Assembly (NCBI GenBank): GCA_946482625.1 | Contig: CAMLSH010000120.1 | Location: 1-9,097, forward strand | DNA: 9,097 nt | Direction: 5' to 3' | DNA from: an uncultured Opitutaceae bacterium | GTDB taxonomy: Bacteria > Verrucomicrobiota > Verrucomicrobiae > Opitutales > Opitutaceae | Shown: positions 6,839 to 9,097 of the stretch, in pieces | How the letters are laid out: each line of letters opens with the position of its first letter | Position numbering within the stretch: position 1 is the stretch's first letter | Position numbers and translations under genes: made by a program | Notes under the pieces: generated by a model | The model's database searches: none | Seen by the model: only the letters and a program-made list of their open reading frames with translations | Told to the model about the DNA's origin: nothing

Positions 6839-6850
6839 CGCGCATGCGCG
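6839..6850. repeat. 12-bp perfect palindrome CGCGCATGCGCG
   Basis: A fully self-complementary 12-mer, 36 bp upstream of the pectate lyase ATG, just after a T-rich patch (CTTTTTAGG). Its position fits an operator, but alternating G/C palindromes are common by chance in high-GC DNA. Confidence 0.3.
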
Positions 6851-6886
6851 GCGTTGGCCGGTATGAGGGAATCAGCCCTTTACCCC

Positions 6887-8524
6887 ATGCTCCCATTTGT
6901 GTTCCGAGCGTTTCTGTCATCCCGGAGAACCGCGCAATTTGTCCTGTTGCTTGGCTTTCTACCGATGAGCGCAGGGCTGGCGGCGGGGGATATCCAGGCG
7001 GAGCGGGTTCTCGAAACGATGAAGCGCGCGACGGCGGCGATGGTGGAGAAAGTCGCTTACCGCGGCGGCTACGTGTGGAGCTATCTGCCGGATTTCTCGC
7101 GTCGCTGGGGAGAGCTGGAGGCGCGTGGCACCATGATCTGGATACAACCGCCGGGAACCCCGAGTATGGGCCAGGTGTTTCTCGACGCTTATCACGCGAC
7201 GGGCGACGAGTTTTATTATCGGGCGGCGGAGGAGGTGGCGGGGGCGTTGATCGCCGGGCAGCATCCGGCGGGCGGTTGGAACTACGTGGTAGATTTCGCC
7301 GGGGAGGAGTCGTTGAAAGACTGGTACGCGACGGTCGGGCGCAACGCATGGCGGCTGGAGGAGTTTCATCACTATTATGGTAATGCGACGTTCGACGACG
7401 GGGGCACGGCGGAGGCGTCGAAGTTTCTGCTGCGGTTGTACGTGGAGAAACGTGACGAGCGCTATGGCGCGGCACTGGAGCGGGCGATCGGGTTCGTGCT
7501 GGCGAGCCAGCATAGCAGCGGTGCGTGGCCGCAGCGTTTCCCGAAAGCCGAGGCATTTTCGCACGGCGGGCGTCCCGACTATAGCGGTTACCTGACGTTC
7601 AATGACGACGTGGCGGCGGAGAACATCGATTTCCTGGTCCTGTGCTATCAGGCGCTGGGCGACGGACGGCTGCGCGAGCCGATCTTGCGTGGAATGGATT
7701 CTTACCTGTCCACGCAGCAACCGGCGCCGCAGCCGGGCTGGGCGTTGCAGTACACGCCGGATCTGAAGCCGGCGGGCGCGCGCAGTTATGAGCCGTGTGC
7801 GCTCGCGACCCACACGACGGTCGACGCGGTCGAGCAGTTGCTCAAATTTTACCGGCTCACGGGGGACGAAAAATATCTGGCGCGCGTGCCCGAAGCGCTG
7901 GACTGGCTGGATGCGGCGCGCTTGCCGGACGCCGGCCGGGGCGATGGACCGATTCATCCCACGTTTGTCGAAATCGGGACGGGACGCGTTCTCTATCTTC
8001 ATCGCAGCGGGTCAAACGTGGTGAACGGTCGCTACTACACCGACTACGACCCGCAGAAGACGATCCGGCATTACTCGTCGACTCGCCGGCTGGACGTCGC
8101 GGGTTTGCGCGCGCGTTATGACGAGGTGCGCCGGCTTTCGAAAGAGGCGGCGACGAGCGGCTCCCCGCTGAAGGACGGCGCGGGAACGGGTGGGGGAGCG
8201 AATGCGTTGCCCCGATATTTCAGCCGGGTGCAGGACGAATCGGGCGAGCCGGGGCGCTGGGGCGGGGATGAACAGGCGCGTCGGGTGATCGCGGAGCTGA
8301 ACGCCGACGGTTTCTGGCTCACGCCGCTGCGGATGGACAGCCATCGCTATCGCGGGCCGGGAACGGACGAGGTCGCCGAGGGCGATTTTTCTCAGTCGGT
8401 GGTGGGTGACAAAACGGATACATCGCCGTTTCCGGCCAAGGAGCGGATCGCGTGCATTTCGACGGCGGCCTATATCTGGAACATGAACGTGTTGATCGCG
8501 GCTTTGCGAACGGCGGGGCGATGA
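6887..8524 (+). CDS. Secreted pectate lyase, PL10-like (Pec_lyase domain)
   Basis: A 545-aa exported lyase that probably cleaves polygalacturonate by beta-elimination, using an alpha/alpha-toroid fold. The frame is open back to 6701, but that part has no protein-like features. The ATG at 6887 (MLPFVFRAFLSSRR) leads into a signal peptide ending near LPMSAGLAA/GD; the ATG at 6863 is an alternative with 8 more residues. Family-like segments: GGWNYVVDF; SSGAWPQRFP then YSGYLTFNDDVAAENIDFL (TFNDD at 237-241), like the 'GGWPQ...ITFNDD' core of PL10; GWALQYTPDLKPAGARSYEP (Arg at 299); and HPTFVEIGTGRVLYLHRSG, matching the late 'ARFYEIGTNRPIF' region. About 125 further residues follow, ending in STAAYIWNMNVLIAAL, a motif I associate with verrucomicrobial and planctomycetal lyases. 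It is therefore longer than the PL10 catalytic core alone. It pairs functionally with the GH43 enzyme. Family is confident, exact subfamily less so. Confidence 0.87.
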   Translation: MLPFVFRAFLSSRRTAQFVLLLGFLPMSAGLAAGDIQAERVLETMKRATAAMVEKVAYRGGYVWSYLPDFSRRWGELEARGTMIWIQPPGTPSMGQVFLDAYHATGDEFYYRAAEEVAGALIAGQHPAGGWNYVVDFAGEESLKDWYATVGRNAWRLEEFHHYYGNATFDDGGTAEASKFLLRLYVEKRDERYGAALERAIGFVLASQHSSGAWPQRFPKAEAFSHGGRPDYSGYLTFNDDVAAENIDFLVLCYQALGDGRLREPILRGMDSYLSTQQPAPQPGWALQYTPDLKPAGARSYEPCALATHTTVDAVEQLLKFYRLTGDEKYLARVPEALDWLDAARLPDAGRGDGPIHPTFVEIGTGRVLYLHRSGSNVVNGRYYTDYDPQKTIRHYSSTRRLDVAGLRARYDEVRRLSKEAATSGSPLKDGAGTGGGANALPRYFSRVQDESGEPGRWGGDEQARRVIAELNADGFWLTPLRMDSHRYRGPGTDEVAEGDFSQSVVGDKTDTSPFPAKERIACISTAAYIWNMNVLIAALRTAGR

Positions 8525-8535
8525 CGTCGAAGCGA

Positions 8536-8589
8536 GAAAACCGTGCGCTCTGCGGGCCGTGTGACGGCTTGCGGTGGTGGGCGGTTTTC
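8536..8589 (+). terminator. Possible long-loop hairpin after the pectate lyase gene
   Basis: GAAAACCG (8536-8543) pairs perfectly with CGGTTTTC (8582-8589), enclosing an inner stem GCCGT/ACGGC (8556-8560 with 8564-8568, 3-nt loop). It lies in the 79-bp gap between the pectate lyase stop and the DUF2937 start. It could be a folded 3' end or leader. The long outer loop and the lack of a T run after it make a classical terminator uncertain. Confidence 0.25.
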
Positions 8590-8603
8590 GCACGGTGGTG
8601 CGC

Positions 8604-9097
8604 ATGAAAATCGGACACGCGGTACTCGGCACGGGGGAAAAGCTGCTGGACCGCGCGTTGTGCGTGTTGGGCGCGGTGGTTTTTTCGCAGGCCCCTGAGT
8701 TCATGCAGCAATATTTGCAGCGGCTCGGCGGACATCTGGATGAGGCGCGTCGCCAGTTGGAGCAGTTCAAAAATGTCGCGGCGCAGTCGGGGCTTTCTCT
8801 GGAGAAGTTCATTGCGCAGACGAATGCGAATGCCGACCTGGCGGTGGCGAAACTCGGCGGGGTGATGAGTGAGGCTGACGCGCGCGTGGATCATCTGGAG
8901 ACGGCGCAGCTCGCGATCCAGAATGCGTCGCCGCTCGGGAGGCCGTTTGCATTTTTGCAGCACGTCGACGCGGAAATCGCGCGCGCCACGTGGGCGATCT
9001 ACAAGCCGGCGGTGCCGACGACGATCGAGGGCGCGCTGTACGCGTTGCTCGGGATGGCGGTGATGCTCGGGATTTATTACGGGCTGCTCAAAGCGCC
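8604..9097 (+). CDS. DUF2937 family membrane protein (3' partial)
   Basis: A gene that runs off the right edge: 164 full codons, no stop in the window. From the ATG at 8604 it starts MKIGHAVLGTGEKLLDR, then LCVLGAVVFSQAPEFMQQYL and QRLGGHLDEARRQLEQF, which is the characteristic opening of DUF2937 ('SQ.PEF.QQYLQRLGGHLDEA'). The middle (about residues 45-110) is charged and helical, probably coiled coil. Then come PLGRPFAFLQHVDAEIARATW, YKPAVPTTIEGALYALLGMA and a hydrophobic C-terminal helix (LGMAVMLGIYYGLL), all as in the family. The family is about 165-190 aa, so only a few residues are missing. It is a predicted membrane protein with a helix near each end; its function is unknown to me. The start lies 79 bp after the pectate lyase stop, with no strong Shine-Dalgarno. 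There is no evident link to pectin use. Confidence 0.88.
   Translation, partial: MKIGHAVLGTGEKLLDRALCVLGAVVFSQAPEFMQQYLQRLGGHLDEARRQLEQFKNVAAQSGLSLEKFIAQTNANADLAVAKLGGVMSEADARVDHLETAQLAIQNASPLGRPFAFLQHVDAEIARATWAIYKPAVPTTIEGALYALLGMAVMLGIYYGLLKA

Larger units (their letters stand above)
6206..6886 (+). other. 681-bp stretch between the two CAZyme genes with no confident gene
   Basis: This is the only long stretch in the window without a recognisable gene. It holds one plausible ORF on + (6360-6740, listed separately) and two inverted repeats (6783-6799 and 6839-6850). The first 150 bp after the GH43 stop contain only short weak stems and no T-tract terminator. I see no tRNA, no transposase remnant and no clear promoter. 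The minus-strand frame that covers part of it runs back into the GH43 gene and has an arginine/proline-rich, non-protein-like composition. Confidence 0.5.

Noticed and set aside
6701..6886. 62-residue N-terminal extension of the pectate lyase, overlapping the 126-codon ORF
   Set aside because: No family similarity, and it would bury the signal peptide; the ATG at 6887 explains the protein better.
6959..8002. 347-codon open frame on the minus strand, antisense to the pectate lyase
   Set aside because: Same kind of shadow: Arg-rich, no motif, while the plus strand has a signal peptide and a clear lyase core.
1..9097. CRISPR array, tRNA/rRNA, insertion sequence or phage genes
   Set aside because: Read through for spaced repeats, tRNA-like T-arm sequence, transposase motifs and terminal inverted repeats; none seen.

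Overview
The window is high-GC bacterial DNA with tightly packed genes. The gene set is a sugar ABC permease, two exported plant-polysaccharide enzymes, an exported or lipidated TPR protein, and a LigA with a hydrophobic N-terminus. Together with the scarcity of strong Shine-Dalgarno sites, this suggests a polysaccharide-degrading bacterium, perhaps of the Verrucomicrobiota/Opitutaceae type. That placement is inference from gene content only; no rRNA or other marker is present.

Layout, left to right. (1) The 3' part of a MalG/UgpE-type carbohydrate ABC transporter permease on + (gene start is off the left edge). (2) Convergent to it on -, a 497-aa secreted or lipid-anchored protein that looks like a gluzincin-type peptidase whose zinc-binding residues are gone, followed by TPR-like repeats. 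(3) Further upstream on the same strand, thpR (RNA 2',3'-cyclic phosphodiesterase, both HxTx motifs intact). (4) Divergent from thpR, on +, ligA (NAD+-dependent DNA ligase) with a complete domain set and intact KxDG, but with a predicted signal-anchor or signal peptide at its N-terminus. (5) 45 bp later, a secreted GH43 arabinosidase/xylosidase-type hydrolase. (6) A 681-bp stretch with no confident gene, holding one 126-codon ORF of unknown function and two inverted repeats. (7) A secreted PL10-like pectate lyase with an extra C-terminal region. (8) The 5' part of a DUF2937 membrane protein running off the right edge; it has no stop in the window.

The GH43 hydrolase and the pectate lyase make sense together as enzymes that trim and cut pectin (arabinan side chains and polygalacturonate backbone) outside the cytoplasm. 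The ABC permease could import the released sugars, but ligA, thpR and the TPR gene separate it from them, so joint regulation cannot be claimed.

The points most worth a second look are the membrane-targeted LigA, the apparent pseudo-peptidase, and the thpR/ligA divergent pair. I found no CRISPR array, tRNA, rRNA, transposase or prophage gene, and nothing I would call a new multi-gene system.
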